From Arsukibacterium ikkense (GTDB lineage: Bacteria > Pseudomonadota > Gammaproteobacteria > Enterobacterales > Alteromonadaceae), in contig NZ_LAHO01000018.1 in assembly GCF_000987775.1 (NCBI RefSeq), positions 1 through 64,000 on the forward strand: a stretch of 64,000 nt of DNA, written 5' to 3'. Within the stretch, counting starts at the first letter, position 1, and each line of letters opens with the position of its first letter. The notes below the pieces were generated by a model. The model ran no database searches. It saw nothing but the letters and a program-made list of their open reading frames with translations, and was not told the DNA's origin. A program made the position numbers and the translations under genes. Shown here one piece after another: positions 8,415 to 17,612 of this stretch.

Positions 8415-9098
8415 TCAGGTTCCTGTTTGCTCAAGTTGTAATTCGATATTACGCCGCGATGCAGCAATATGCCGGCGCATCAGTAAATCGGCCAGCTCAC
8501 CATCGCGGTTAGCAATGGCATTAATAATAGCTTTATGTTCGTCAAACGCACGGGATACCCGTGGTCCGTTCATGCCAAGCTGCACCCGGTACATGCGCAC
8601 CAGGTAGTACAACTCATCGCATAAAATATTGATTAAATAACTATTTTTACTTCCCAGGATCACGCGGTAGTGGAAATCCAGATCGCCGGCTTCCTGATAA
8701 TAACTTTCGCCCTCGCGTACCCGCTGTGAGGCCAGATGCTGATCTAATAATTGCCGTACTTCAGTTATTTCAGCATCTGTCATGTGCTCAGCCGCCAGTT
8801 TACAGGCCAGCCCTTCCAGATTCTCGCGTAACTGATACAGCGCCAGCAGACCAGTTGTCGACAATTTAACCACGCGAGCACCGGCATTCGGAATACGCTC
8901 AATTAAATGGCAACGCTCTAAGCGGGCCAGCGCTTCGCGCAGTGGCGCCCGGCTTAAGTCAAAGCGTCGCGCCAGTTCGGGCTCGCTGATCTTGCTGCCA
9001 GCAGCAATATCCCCTTCCACAATGGCCCGCTGAATTTCCTGCAAAACCCGATCGGCAGCAGTAACAGGTTGACGCAAAGCAGGATGAGACAGATGCAT
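8415..9098 (-). CDS. GntR/FadR-type regulator of the prp operon
   Basis: The 227-residue protein has an N-terminal winged helix (about residues 10-75, [24 protein letters not shown]) and a C-terminal FCD ligand-binding domain (about 85-215) with the metal-site-like HYRVILGS segment. As first gene of the operon it most likely senses a methylcitrate-cycle intermediate and represses its own operon; the ligand is inferred. Two TTGTCGACA-type palindromes flank the promoter. No clear Shine-Dalgarno precedes ATG 9098 and one operator sits directly beside it, so translation may be affected too. It replaces the sigma-54-dependent PrpR of enterics. Confidence 0.93.
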   Translation of the reverse strand: MHLSHPALRQPVTAADRVLQEIQRAIVEGDIAAGSKISEPELARRFDLSRAPLREALARLERCHLIERIPNAGARVVKLSTTGLLALYQLRENLEGLACKLAAEHMTDAEITEVRQLLDQHLASQRVREGESYYQEAGDLDFHYRVILGSKNSYLINILCDELYYLVRMYRVQLGMNGPRVSRAFDEHKAIINAIANRDGELADLLMRRHIAASRRNIELQLEQTGT

Positions 9099-9100
9099 AA

Positions 9101-9112
9101 ATTGTCGACATA
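9101..9112. promoter_or_regulatory. Operator 1 of the prp regulator
   Basis: ATTGTCGACATA contains the exact palindrome TGTCGACA at 9103-9110. It lies 3 bases before the regulator's ATG and downstream of the likely transcription start. The spacing suits a roadblock or autorepression site for a GntR-type protein. Confidence 0.6.
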
Positions 9113-9128
9113 AATAATTAATGTGCCC

Positions 9129-9157
9129 TTTTTATGCTTCTTACAGCGCTATGTCAA
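9129..9157 (-). promoter_or_regulatory. Sigma-70 promoter of the prp operon
   Basis: On the minus strand a perfect -35 TTGACA (9157-9152) and a -10 TAAAAA (9134-9129) are 17 bp apart. This predicts a start near 9122 and a leader of about 25 bases. The two TGTCGACA palindromes lie on either side. Confidence 0.6.
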
Positions 9158-9172
9158 GCGGCGCACGCTAAA

Positions 9173-9184
9173 ATTGTCGACAAT
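9173..9184. promoter_or_regulatory. Operator 2 of the prp regulator
   Basis: ATTGTCGACAAT is a perfect 12-base palindrome, 16 bp upstream of the -35 box. Its centre is 72 bp from that of operator 1, close to seven helical turns, which would let two dimers face each other. Palindromes of this kind are known for GntR-type propionate regulators; binding here is inferred. Confidence 0.65.
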
Positions 9185-9439
9185 ATACGCCTAAAGTCGT
9201 AGTGATATCGCTAGTAGGCAACACGATTTTGCAACAGCAAAATGTCGCGCCGATAATTCAACTGCGATTATTTTTAGACTTTTTTTTCATTAAAATGCTG
9301 TTAAGTAAGCAGACTGCTTATAACCAAGCGTTGCACCTAAAAACGAGCAAAGACTGTAATCATGCCTGACGGCGGCTCAAAACAGGGGATAAGCTGGGTA
9401 TAACCTGAGCGGAAGCGGTGGGTAACTTTTGAAAAAAAA

Positions 9440-9597
9440 GGCAGTCAGACCAATGTTGCAACAGGCAAAAGTGAATTAGCTTTACTACACTTGCAGTTAC
9501 CTGAACTGAAATACTTTTTCGATAGCGCACGGCTCATTCCCTATGAGCCATTCCCCTAGGCCCAGAACAATTCGGATTGGTTCTGGGCTTCTTTTAT
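9440..9597 (+). ncRNA. Candidate small RNA ending in an orphan rightward terminator
   Basis: In the 541-bp gap between the prp regulator and tatD there is no convincing ORF on either strand (the longest seen are 24 codons or fewer, without ribosome-binding sites). The right part folds well: GGCTCATTCCCTATGAGCC at 9530-9548, then a terminator. The neighbouring genes on both sides read leftward, so a rightward terminator needs its own transcript. The 5' end is unknown; TTGCAA near 9455 might be a -35 box. No known RNA family was recognised. Confidence 0.35.
9561..9597 (+). terminator. Rho-independent terminator without an upstream gene
   Basis: GCCCAGAAC and GTTCTGGGC form a perfect 9-bp stem around an 11-base loop, followed by TTCTTTT on the plus strand. 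It ends the proposed small RNA. On the minus strand no T tract follows, so it does not serve the prp operon. Confidence 0.75.
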
Positions 9598-9640
9598 CTG
9601 TCACTTCAGTATTATCGCCAACCTAAACAAGCAATGTAAA

Positions 9641-10429
9641 TCAAACGCTTAAGTCAGCTTTACACAATGGAAACAACCGGTAAAAATTAGCGGTGGTCTG
9701 GGCAGCCAGGCTCTCGAGACTAATACCTCGCAGCTCGCTAATCGCCGATGCTACCGCCGTAACATAAGCCGGTTGGTTGGTTTTGCCACGGTAGGGTACA
9801 GGCGCCAGGTAAGGTGAATCTGTCTCAATTAACAAACGATCTAACGGCAGCTTTTTCACCACGCTGCGCAGTTCATCGGCATTGCGAAAAGTCATAATAC
9901 CCGAGATGGAGATATAGAAACCTAAATCCAGTGCTGCTTTAGCCATCTCATAGTTTTCGGTAAAACAATGCAGTACCCCGCCCGCCTGCTCAGCCCGGTG
10001 CGATTTTAACAAAGCGATAGTATCGCTGCGCGCATCCCGGGTGTGCACGATTAACGGTTTGCTTACCTGACGCGCTACCTCAATATGGCTGACAAAAGCA
10101 TCTTGCTGGGCCAGTTTCGACTCTGGTGCATAAAAATAGTCCAGCCCGGTTTCACCCACGGCGACCACCTGCGCCAGCTGACATAAGCTAAGCAACTGCT
10201 GTGGCTCAACGGTACCGGTTTGATGTAGCGGATGTTCACCACATGACACCGACACCTGTGGAAAAGACGATACCGCCTCGGCCATAGCGGCAAACTCAGC
10301 AAGACTTACCGAAACACACAGCATATGTTCAACCTGGCGTTCAAGCGCTGACTCAATAACCTGTTGCAGGCTCAAGCCGAGCTTATCCAGTTCTAACCGG
10401 TCCAGATGACAATGAGAATCTACAAACAA
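9641..10429 (-). CDS. TatD family metal-dependent hydrolase (YcfH type)
   Basis: The 262-residue TIM-barrel metalloenzyme is of the TatD family, whose members act as DNases or deacylases. The metal ligands are visible: DSHCHLD at residues 4-10, GETGLDY, HTRDA, LHCF and ETDSPYLAP. It is the last gene of the holB-pilZ-tatD string, 18 bp behind pilZ, matching the ycfH position after holB in enterics. The exact substrate cannot be read from sequence. Confidence 0.94.
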   Translation of the reverse strand: MFVDSHCHLDRLELDKLGLSLQQVIESALERQVEHMLCVSVSLAEFAAMAEAVSSFPQVSVSCGEHPLHQTGTVEPQQLLSLCQLAQVVAVGETGLDYFYAPESKLAQQDAFVSHIEVARQVSKPLIVHTRDARSDTIALLKSHRAEQAGGVLHCFTENYEMAKAALDLGFYISISGIMTFRNADELRSVVKKLPLDRLLIETDSPYLAPVPYRGKTNQPAYVTAVASAISELRGISLESLAAQTTANFYRLFPLCKADLSV

Positions 10430-10447
10430 AACAACCTCTTAAAACTG

Positions 10448-10774
10448 TTACATCGTGTAAGTGGGATCAGTGCTGTTTTGCATGCCACCGAGCAACTTTT
10501 CAATTTGTCCTGCCAGGTTAGCTTTATCGTCGATAAACGCTACCCCGATACCTGCCGGGTTGGCACTTTGCGAGCCATGTGGTGCCACCCAGGCTACTTT
10601 GCCGGTTACCACTATCGGCTCCAACGAATCAGGTAAGGTGACGCTCAGCGCCAGCGAATGGCCCATTTTATATTGCCGGGCCGAGCGGATAAATAACCCA
10701 CCGTTTTTAAAAAAAGGCATATAGCAGCGATACAACTCTTTGCTGTCGCTAAAGCCCAGGGTCAGTTCTTCCAT
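10448..10774 (-). CDS. pilZ: PilZ-domain type IV pilus protein
   Basis: The 108-residue, single-domain PilZ protein is typical of type IV pilus biogenesis and twitching. It opens with [18 protein letters not shown] and carries the GGLFIRS and GIGVAF segments of the short PilZ orthologue. The RxxxR and DxSxxG c-di-GMP motifs are not evident, as in other PilZ proteins that do not bind the nucleotide. It overlaps holB by 13 bp and precedes tatD; the holB-pilZ order is usual in Pseudomonas and Shewanella relatives but absent from E. coli. Confidence 0.9.
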   Translation of the reverse strand: MEELTLGFSDSKELYRCYMPFFKNGGLFIRSARQYKMGHSLALSVTLPDSLEPIVVTGKVAWVAPHGSQSANPAGIGVAFIDDKANLAGQIEKLLGGMQNSTDPTYTM

Positions 10775-11691
10775 TTTGTCTCCTGTTGTTGCAACAAAGG
10801 TTTTAATTCGGTCAGTAAAGCCGTTAACGCCAGTACGCTATTTTGCCCTATTATCTGAGCGGCGTCACGACACCAACGCTGATAAGCCAATAAAGCGGCC
10901 TGCTGGCGCATAAACTCCAGCGGCTGTACCAGACGCTGGCGCAAATAAAAGCCGAGAATGCCGGCCAGCTCCGGGTTGGCATCAAGCTGCTTACAGGTAA
11001 CTGCCAATTCCAGTTTGCCATTAAAAAAATCGTCCAGCAATGCCAGCGCCGCATCCAGGCTGTCGCTGCCGTTAGTGTTCAGCAGATGCAGCGCTTTTAA
11101 CGGTGCCCCCTGACAATAATCCAGTAATTTGGCTGGCAATGGTTGCTGCGCCCCGGCTTGCTGGCTCAGCCACTGTGCAACCTGGGCGGCATCCGCTGCA
11201 CGTAACGGCCACTGCTGACAACGGCTGCGGATAGTGGCCGATAATTGTGGGTAGTTATCGGTAACCAGAATAATAAAGCAACCATGGGGCGGTTCTTCCA
11301 GCGTTTTTAACAGTGCATTGGCCGCGGCCTCTGTCATGCTGTCAGCCACCGGGATAATCACCACCTTATTGCCTTGCTGCTGTGCTGAGCCATGGCTAAA
11401 ACTGCTGAGCTGACGAATAGCATCTACGCCGATATGCTGAGTTTCACTATGTAAGATCAGTAAATCGGCATGGTTGCCAGCCTGGCGCAGCAGGCAACTT
11501 TTACAACTGCCACAGGCGCCAGCTGTCTGGCGGTTTTTACACAACAATAAGGCGGCCAGCGCCGCCGCCAGCGTGCCTTTACCAATACCTGCCGCGCCGT
11601 AAAATACCAGCGAATGCGCCAGCTGGCCATTAGCAACAAGCCGCTGCAACTGGCTAAAGGCACCACTAAGCCACGGATACAACTCAGCCAT
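10762..11691 (-). CDS. holB: DNA polymerase III delta-prime subunit HolB
   Basis: The 309-residue clamp-loader subunit belongs to the AAA+ family. A P-loop-like GAAGIGKGT is at residues 32-40 and the zinc-module cysteines are at 51, 60, 63 and 66. The SRC-like box (TIRSRCQQW) follows the EEPPHGCF segment. The frame is open up to 11730, but ATG 11691, which overlaps the tmk stop by 8 bp, gives the normal MAELYPWL start. It loads the beta clamp together with the gamma/tau and delta subunits. Confidence 0.95.
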   Translation of the reverse strand: MAELYPWLSGAFSQLQRLVANGQLAHSLVFYGAAGIGKGTLAAALAALLLCKNRQTAGACGSCKSCLLRQAGNHADLLILHSETQHIGVDAIRQLSSFSHGSAQQQGNKVVIIPVADSMTEAAANALLKTLEEPPHGCFIILVTDNYPQLSATIRSRCQQWPLRAADAAQVAQWLSQQAGAQQPLPAKLLDYCQGAPLKALHLLNTNGSDSLDAALALLDDFFNGKLELAVTCKQLDANPELAGILGFYLRQRLVQPLEFMRQQAALLAYQRWCRDAAQIIGQNSVLALTALLTELKPLLQQQETKWKN

Positions 11692-12325
11692 GCAGCCCGC
11701 CCAGCAAATGGCGGTTAAGGGCTGCAACAATCGCCTGCTGCACCTCGGCCAGCGGCATGGCGGCGTCTATGGTGACAATATCTGGTTCGGTGGCGGCTAT
11801 CTGCTGGTACTTTTGCCGGGTGCGGATAAAAAACGCCAGTTGCTCCTGCTCAATCCGATCCAGCTCGCCCCGCTCGGCCGCGCGGCTTAAACCAATTGCC
11901 GGGTCAATATCAAGATACAGAGTTAAATCAGGCCGGGTGCTGCCCAGCACAGTCTGACGCAAGTTGTTAATCAGCTGTTCGTCCAGCTGGCGGCCGCCGC
12001 CCTGATAAGCGCGGGACGACATATCATGCCGATCAGCCAGCACCCAGTTGCCGTTAGCCAATGCCGGCCGGATCACATTGGTCAGTAACTGTACCCGTGC
12101 CGCATACATCAGCAGCAACTCCGTTTCCGGCGCTAATAACTCGGTATCATCAACCTGCTTGACCAGGGTCCGCAGTTTTTCTGCCAGCGGCGTACCGCCT
12201 GGCTCCCGGGTACAGACCACCGTCAGTTGCTGTTGTTGTAACCAGTTCCGGATCGTTGCCATAGCGCTGCTTTTCCCTGCGCCTTCCAGCCCCTCAACCA
12301 CAATAAATTTACCGGCTTTAGTCAT
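11684..12325 (-). CDS. tmk: Thymidylate kinase
   Basis: The 213-residue enzyme phosphorylates dTMP to dTDP. The P-loop [10 protein letters not shown] is at residues 11-20, followed by [14 protein letters not shown] and the [15 protein letters not shown] substrate segment. The DLTLYLDI strand and LID region are of normal length. It overlaps mltG upstream and holB downstream by 8 bp each, so translation is probably coupled. Confidence 0.97.
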   Translation of the reverse strand: MTKAGKFIVVEGLEGAGKSSAMATIRNWLQQQQLTVVCTREPGGTPLAEKLRTLVKQVDDTELLAPETELLLMYAARVQLLTNVIRPALANGNWVLADRHDMSSRAYQGGGRQLDEQLINNLRQTVLGSTRPDLTLYLDIDPAIGLSRAAERGELDRIEQEQLAFFIRTRQKYQQIAATEPDIVTIDAAMPLAEVQQAIVAALNRHLLGGLHG

Positions 12326-13343
12326 TACTTTTTCCCAAAATATATTTTCTTACCGCCGCATTATGCTGCTGCAGTGTTTGGGAAAACACATGCGAGCCAT
12401 CGCCACGACTGACAAAATAAAAATAGTCACTGCTATCTGGCTGTGCTGCAGCCTGCAAAGCACTGGCGCCAACCAGCGAGATAGGCCCCGGCGGCAACCC
12501 ATGGTGGCGATAGGTATTATAAGGATGCGGATTGCGTAAATCTGCATAGGTTATGCGGCCGCTGTATTCTGTTAAACCGTAAATAACAGTTGGATCAGTT
12601 TGCAGCCGCATATTACGATTTAAGCGGTTGATAAACACCGAACTTACCAGCGGTTTTTCTGCCAGTAAACCGCTTTCTTTCTCAATAATAGACGCCATAA
12701 TCAACAACTGATAGCGATTTTGCAGCGGCAGCTCAGCCTGACGTTGCTGCCACGCCTGATCGAGCTGACGCATTAGCGCCTGCTGTGCGCGCTTAACCAG
12801 TTCACTGGCGGCACTGTTTGCCGTGTAAAAATAGGTGTCGGCAAACAAGACACCTTCCGGATGTTCGGGTTTAGCCCCCCAATCGTCAGGCCACTGCAAC
12901 AATTCCAGCATCTGACTGGTGCTGTTGATGTCTTGCTGCAAATAGTCCGCCGCCTGCAAACGACCGAGCGCCTGCTGTACCGTTTCACCATCAATAAAGG
13001 TCAGGCTGAACTGGGCGACATCGCCGCTGGCAAACAGCCGGAGTAATGATAATAAGGTGGGTGTTGCAGGCGTACGGTAGGTACCCTGCCGCACTTTGGC
13101 TAATTCGGGTTGCCATTTTAAATACAGCCGCAATAACTGGCAATCGTAGGCGTTAAGCTGGCCCTGCTGCAGCCACTGCTGACACAGGCCGCGGGCACTG
13201 CTGCCAGAGGCCACGATAATGTAGGGTTCGCTTAGGGTAAGTGGTCGTTGCTCAAGCTGTTTAATGCCATAATTCAGCGTCAGCGCCGCAGCGATCACAG
13301 CGATCACAGCTAACAACAGTAATAAAACCAGTTTCTTTATCAT
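12318..13343 (-). CDS. mltG: Endolytic murein transglycosylase MltG
   Basis: The 341-residue inner-membrane lytic transglycosylase (YceG family) is thought to terminate nascent glycan strands. There is one N-terminal membrane helix at residues 2-23, then a LysM-like part and the catalytic domain with E221 in ASIIEKESG. The family motif TDPTVIYG follows. ATG 13343 overlaps the pabC stop (ATGA) and is preferred over the GTG at 13358. Confidence 0.95.
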   Translation of the reverse strand: MIKKLVLLLLLAVIAVIAAALTLNYGIKQLEQRPLTLSEPYIIVASGSSARGLCQQWLQQGQLNAYDCQLLRLYLKWQPELAKVRQGTYRTPATPTLLSLLRLFASGDVAQFSLTFIDGETVQQALGRLQAADYLQQDINSTSQMLELLQWPDDWGAKPEHPEGVLFADTYFYTANSAASELVKRAQQALMRQLDQAWQQRQAELPLQNRYQLLIMASIIEKESGLLAEKPLVSSVFINRLNRNMRLQTDPTVIYGLTEYSGRITYADLRNPHPYNTYRHHGLPPGPISLVGASALQAAAQPDSSDYFYFVSRGDGSHVFSQTLQQHNAAVRKYILGKSND

Positions 13344-14125
13344 AACACTTCGTTGCACCAGCTTTTGGCCAGCGCCAGGTTCAGCGCGTGGTTATTGTAA
13401 GATTGCACAGGCACCAGCCCCATCAGTGCATTACTCAGTACCATAGCATCGACATCAGCCAATTCAGACATTTGCCAGTTAACCAGCTCGATATCCGGCC
13501 TGAAATGCAGCAGCTGGCTGCGCATCACCCCGGCAACGCCGGCCCGGTTTAACTCTGGCGTATACCAGCGGCCAGCGCGGTGCAAAAACAGGTTAGCTGC
13601 AATAGCTTCGGTAACATAGCCTTGCTGATCGCACACCAGTAAGTCATCCACCGCGCGTTTGCTGGCTTCCTGCTTTAACAATACCTGCTCCAGCCGGTTA
13701 CAATGTTTTAAGCCAGCCAACGCCGGTTGCACCGCCAGGCGCAGCTCGGCTAGCGCCAGTTTCACGCCTTGCTGTTGCCAGTGGCGATAATCGGGCATCG
13801 GGCTGAGGCTGATATAAATACTGGCTGGCGCTATACCAACCGGGCTGTAACCCCGGTTGCCCTCACCGCGGGAAATCTGAATTTTCAGCACCTGATTATC
13901 AGCGTTAGCCGCGCCCAGCGCATCGTTAACCGCTTGGGTTACCTGACGCCAGTCTGGCACGGTAATGCCAAGCCGCGCCGCCGTCGCTTGCAACCTGGCC
14001 AGATGCAAAGGCCAGTACTGGGCGACACCTTTAACGACCCGGACAGTGCTGAAAAAGCCGTCACCATATAAAAAGCAACGGTCGTTAATACTGATAGTGT
14101 TGGTCACGTGGCTGAATAACGACAA
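13340..14125 (-). CDS. pabC: Aminodeoxychorismate lyase PabC
   Basis: The 261-residue class IV aminotransferase-fold PLP enzyme converts 4-amino-4-deoxychorismate to p-aminobenzoate for folate synthesis. GLKHCNRLEQVL contains the likely Schiff-base lysine, and GYVTEAIAANLFL binds the cofactor phosphate. Its place between fabF and mltG is the conserved enteric order. It overlaps mltG by 4 bp. Confidence 0.94.
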   Translation of the reverse strand: MSLFSHVTNTISINDRCFLYGDGFFSTVRVVKGVAQYWPLHLARLQATAARLGITVPDWRQVTQAVNDALGAANADNQVLKIQISRGEGNRGYSPVGIAPASIYISLSPMPDYRHWQQQGVKLALAELRLAVQPALAGLKHCNRLEQVLLKQEASKRAVDDLLVCDQQGYVTEAIAANLFLHRAGRWYTPELNRAGVAGVMRSQLLHFRPDIELVNWQMSELADVDAMVLSNALMGLVPVQSYNNHALNLALAKSWCNEVL

Positions 14126-14154
14126 GGAAATAAGGCCGAGTATGCCTTAAATTG

Positions 14155-14187
14155 CAGATAAAACAAAGGCTGCCGCAGCAGCCTTTG
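14155..14187 (-). terminator. Terminator after fabF
   Basis: CAAAGGCTGC (14164-14173) and GCAGCCTTTG (14178-14187) form a 10-bp stem with a 4-base loop, followed on the minus strand by TTTTAT. It lies between fabF and pabC, so pabC-mltG-tmk-holB probably depend on read-through or on a separate promoter. Confidence 0.8.
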
Positions 14188-14204
14188 TACTAAACACACC
14201 TCGG

Positions 14205-15443
14205 CTACACCCGCTTAAACAGGATAGAGCCGTTGGTACCACCAAACCCGAAGGAGTTACACAAGGCATATTCCAGCTTAGCCTGGCGGCCAGTATGCGG
14301 CACATAATCCAGATCACAACCCTCGCTGGGGTTATCCAGATTGATAGTTGGCGTTACCAGCTGATCCTGCAATGACAACACCGTGATAATCGATTCAACC
14401 GAACCGGCTGCGCCAAGCAAATGGCCCATCATCGATTTAGACGAGCTGACCATTAAATTAGCCGGCTTAGCGCCGAAGATCGATTTAATCGCCATGGTTT
14501 CAGCAATATCACCAGCCGGCGTCGACGTACCATGGGCATTAATGTATTGCACCTGCTCCGGATTTACCCCGGCATCATTCAGGGCATTTTTCATTGCCAG
14601 TGCAGCACCTTTACCGTTTTCTGGCGGCGACGTCATATGGTAAGCATCACCGCTCATACCAAAACCTACCAGTTCAGCGTAAATTTTGGCGCCGCGGGCT
14701 TTGGCGTGCTCGTACTCTTCTATTACCATAACGCCGGCACCATCGCCCAGCACAAAACCATCACGGTCTTTGTCCCAGGGGCGGCTGGCTTGCTCAGGCG
14801 CGTCGTTACGGGTAGACAAGGCTCTGGCTGCACCAAAACCGCCCATGCCCATCGGAGTAGATGCTTTTTCAGCTCCACCGGCAATCATGGCATCGGCATC
14901 ACCGTAAGCAATCATCCGCGCAGCCTGGCCAATATTATGCACCCCTGTAGTACAGGCTGTGACAATACTGATATTGGGTCCCTGTAACCCCAGGTTAATA
15001 GAAAGATGACCCGCAATCATATTGATAATAGTAGAGGGTACAAAAAATGGAGATAAACGCTTAGGGCCGCTGTTCAGTAACTTAATATGATTTTCTTCAA
15101 TTAAGCCTAAACCACCGATCCCAGAGCCAATGGCTGCACCAATGCGCGGCGCGTTTTGTTCAGTGACTTCCAGTCCGGAATCGCGAAATGCCTGCATACC
15201 TGCGGCCACGCCATACTGGATAAACAAATCCATTTTCTTGGCTTCTTTGGCCGGAAAATAAGGTTCGATATCAAAGTTTTTGACCAACCCTGCAAATTTT
15301 GTAGTGTATGCACTGGCATCGAAATGTTCGATAAAACTGATACCACTTTTGGCTTGCTGCAAAGCCTGCCAGCTGCTGGTGACGTCATTGCCAAGTGGCG
15401 TTAACATTCCCAGACCGGTCACTACCACACGACGTTTTGCCAT
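14205..15443 (-). CDS. fabF: Beta-ketoacyl-ACP synthase II FabF
   Basis: The 412-residue condensing enzyme elongates acyl-ACP in type II fatty acid synthesis. The Cys-His-His triad is visible: C164 in TACTTG, a histidine in [12 protein letters not shown] (about 304) and another in [11 protein letters not shown] (about 341). The length is the family norm. It follows acpP, with a hairpin between the two. Confidence 0.98.
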   Translation of the reverse strand: MAKRRVVVTGLGMLTPLGNDVTSSWQALQQAKSGISFIEHFDASAYTTKFAGLVKNFDIEPYFPAKEAKKMDLFIQYGVAAGMQAFRDSGLEVTEQNAPRIGAAIGSGIGGLGLIEENHIKLLNSGPKRLSPFFVPSTIINMIAGHLSINLGLQGPNISIVTACTTGVHNIGQAARMIAYGDADAMIAGGAEKASTPMGMGGFGAARALSTRNDAPEQASRPWDKDRDGFVLGDGAGVMVIEEYEHAKARGAKIYAELVGFGMSGDAYHMTSPPENGKGAALAMKNALNDAGVNPEQVQYINAHGTSTPAGDIAETMAIKSIFGAKPANLMVSSSKSMMGHLLGAAGSVESIITVLSLQDQLVTPTINLDNPSEGCDLDYVPHTGRQAKLEYALCNSFGFGGTNGSILFKRV

Positions 15444-15483
15444 CGTGTCCTCCGTCTTAGCAAATTTTATCTGTCTTGAAACG

Positions 15484-15510
15484 AAAACGGGTAGCTTAGC
15501 TACCCGTTTT
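15484..15510. terminator. Hairpin/attenuator between acpP and fabF
   Basis: AAAACGGGTAGC and GCTACCCGTTTT pair perfectly around TTA. Short T runs follow the stem on both strands. Placed between acpP and fabF, it probably lets most transcripts end after acpP, whose product is needed in far larger amount. This role is inferred. Confidence 0.7.
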
Positions 15511-15523
15511 ACAAGCTTTTCGC

Positions 15524-15760
15524 TTACTCAGCGTGGGCTTTAATATAGTCAATCGCCGACTGAACCGTTGTGATTTTCTCAGCTTCTTCGTCAGGGATTT
15601 CAGTATCGAATTCTTCTTCCAGCGCCATTACCAGCTCAACGGTATCCAGTGAGTCGGCACCCAGATCATCTACGAAAGACGCTTCGTTTTTCACTTCGTC
15701 TTCTTTAACACCTAGCTGCTCAATGATAATTTTTCTAACGCGTTCTTCGATGTTGCTCAT
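15524..15760 (-). CDS. acpP: Acyl carrier protein
   Basis: The 78-residue acidic carrier of fatty acid synthesis has the phosphopantetheine attachment site S37 in the DSL motif ([13 protein letters not shown]). It is strongly acidic and cytoplasmic. AGGAAGAAA stands before the ATG. The 127 bp upstream of it could hold its own promoter, as in E. coli. Confidence 0.98.
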   Translation of the reverse strand: MSNIEERVRKIIIEQLGVKEDEVKNEASFVDDLGADSLDTVELVMALEEEFDTEIPDEEAEKITTVQSAIDYIKAHAE

Positions 15761-15887
15761 CTTTTCTTCCTTTTTCTCATATAAATCGCAACAATTCGTG
15801 CAATTTTGTGTGGCGCTAGTTTATGCGTAAGCTGCAACTGTTGCAAGCATGCTTGCCAGCATTTTTTGCTGGTCAAACCTGCTTTGC

Positions 15888-16634
15888 TTACAGCATATAC
15901 ATCCCGCCGTTAACGTGAATTGTTTCACCGGTAATATAGGCTGCCGGTGCCGAGACTAAAAAGGCTACTGTCGCCGCTATCTCTTCTGGCTGGCCCAGCC
16001 GGTTAGCCGGGACCTGCGAGAATATAGCTTCTTTTTGCTCGTCTGATAGCTCTTTTGTCATATCAGTATCAATAAAGCCTGGTGCTACCGCATTTACCGT
16101 AATACCCCGTGACGCTACTTCGCGTGCCAGTGATTTAGTAAAGCCTAACACCCCGGCTTTTGCCGCGGCATAGTTAGTCTGGCCAGCATTACCCATTGAA
16201 CCCACTACCGAGCCAATGGTCACAATACGACCATACCGTTTTTTCATCATGCTGCGCAATACTGCTTTGCTTAACCGAAACACCGATGTCAGGTTAGTTT
16301 GAATAATGTCAAACCACTCGTCATCTTTCATCCGCATCAATAAATTGTCGCGGGTAATGCCGGCATTATTAATCAAAATATCAATTTCGCCAAACTGGTT
16401 TTTTATTTCCGCTAAACATTGTTCAATAGAATCGGTGTCTGTAACGTTTAACACCAGGCCCTTGCCCTTATCAGCCAGATAGGCAGAAATTGCCGCTGCG
16501 CCCTTTTCAGTGGTAGCAGTACCCACCACTTTGGCGCCCAAAGCAGCTAATTGTTCAGCAATCGCCCGGCCTATACCACGGCTGGCACCAGTTACCAGGG
16601 CCACTTTGCCTTCTAATGAGAGTAAGTTTGTCAT
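15888..16634 (-). CDS. fabG: 3-oxoacyl-ACP reductase FabG
   Basis: The 248-residue short-chain dehydrogenase reduces beta-ketoacyl-ACP with NADPH. The nucleotide motif GASRGIG is at residues 16-22, NNAG at 89-92, and the catalytic S142, Y155 and K159 are present. It begins 2 bp after the fabD stop, in the conserved fabD-fabG-acpP order. Confidence 0.98.
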   Translation of the reverse strand: MTNLLSLEGKVALVTGASRGIGRAIAEQLAALGAKVVGTATTEKGAAAISAYLADKGKGLVLNVTDTDSIEQCLAEIKNQFGEIDILINNAGITRDNLLMRMKDDEWFDIIQTNLTSVFRLSKAVLRSMMKKRYGRIVTIGSVVGSMGNAGQTNYAAAKAGVLGFTKSLAREVASRGITVNAVAPGFIDTDMTKELSDEQKEAIFSQVPANRLGQPEEIAATVAFLVSAPAAYITGETIHVNGGMYML

Positions 16635-16636
16635 CG

Positions 16637-17578
16637 TTATTCCTGTGTCAGCTGGGTTAGCGCCGAGGCTAAAGATGCCTGATCGTTCACCGAACTGCTA
16701 TTAAGATTTTTATCAATACGTTTAATCAGGCCGCTAAGTACTTTGCCCGCACCTAATTCAATCACATCCGTCACACCCTGGCTTGCCAGCCAGGTTATGG
16801 TTTCTGTCCAGCGCACCGGGCTATATAACTGGCGGATCAGCGCATCTTTAATGGCATCACTGCTACCTGCCACACTAACATCAACATTATTGACAACCGG
16901 TATTTGCGCTGGGTTAAAACTCAGCGCCGCTAAATCGGTGGCCAGCTGCTCAGCGGCCGGGCGCATCAGGGCACAGTGCGATGGCACACTCACCGGTAAA
17001 GGTAACGCCCGCTTGGCACCAGCAGCTTTACACAACTCGCCAGCCCGCTCAACCGCGGCTTTATGGCCGGCAATGACTACCTGCCCTGGCGAGTTATAAT
17101 TAACCGGCGCCACCACTTCACCCTGCGCCGCGTCTGCACAAGCCTTAGCAATGGCAGCATCGTCCAGGCCAATAATAGCCGACATACCGCCAACTCCGGC
17201 CGGTACTGCCTGTTGCATATAATGACCACGTTGCTCAACCAGCTTTACTGCCGCCCCCAAACTGAGCACGCCTGCACAAACCAGCGCGGAATATTCGCCC
17301 AGGGAATGGCCTGCCAGATAAGCAGGCGTAGTGCCGCCTTGCTGCTGCCATAAACGCCAAACCGCTACTGACGCTGTCAATAACGCCGGTTGTGTACGCT
17401 GTGTTTCGTTTAAATCCGCTTCCGGACCATTTGCCACTAACGCCCATAAATCGTAACCCAGCGCAGCAGAGGCCTCGGCAAAGGTACTTTTAACGATATC
17501 ATGCTGATACAGCTCATTAAGCATACCGACACTTTGTGAACCCTGTCCGGGGAATACGATTGCAAGTTTTTGAGTCAT
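16637..17578 (-). CDS. fabD: Malonyl-CoA:ACP transacylase FabD
   Basis: The 313-residue transacylase moves malonyl from CoA to ACP. GQGSQ is at residues 11-15 and the nucleophile S92 lies in GHSLGEYSAL. The second catalytic histidine is in VPSHCALM. It stands between fabH (34 bp away) and fabG. Confidence 0.98.
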   Translation of the reverse strand: MTQKLAIVFPGQGSQSVGMLNELYQHDIVKSTFAEASAALGYDLWALVANGPEADLNETQRTQPALLTASVAVWRLWQQQGGTTPAYLAGHSLGEYSALVCAGVLSLGAAVKLVEQRGHYMQQAVPAGVGGMSAIIGLDDAAIAKACADAAQGEVVAPVNYNSPGQVVIAGHKAAVERAGELCKAAGAKRALPLPVSVPSHCALMRPAAEQLATDLAALSFNPAQIPVVNNVDVSVAGSSDAIKDALIRQLYSPVRWTETITWLASQGVTDVIELGAGKVLSGLIKRIDKNLNSSSVNDQASLASALTQLTQE

Positions 17579-17612
17579 TGTTTGTCCTGCATTTTAAATC
17601 AGCGATGTAAAT

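Noticed and set aside
9295..9369. 24-codon rightward frame in the gap before tatD
   Set aside because: There is no ribosome-binding site before its ATG and the peptide has no notable property.
12048..12539. 163-codon rightward frame opposite tmk and mltG
   Set aside because: It is antisense to two well-supported genes and matches no family.
15856..15872. CCAGCATTTTTTGCTGG hairpin between acpP and fabG
   Set aside because: The stem is only 5 bp with no T tract after it on the coding strand; not counted as a terminator.
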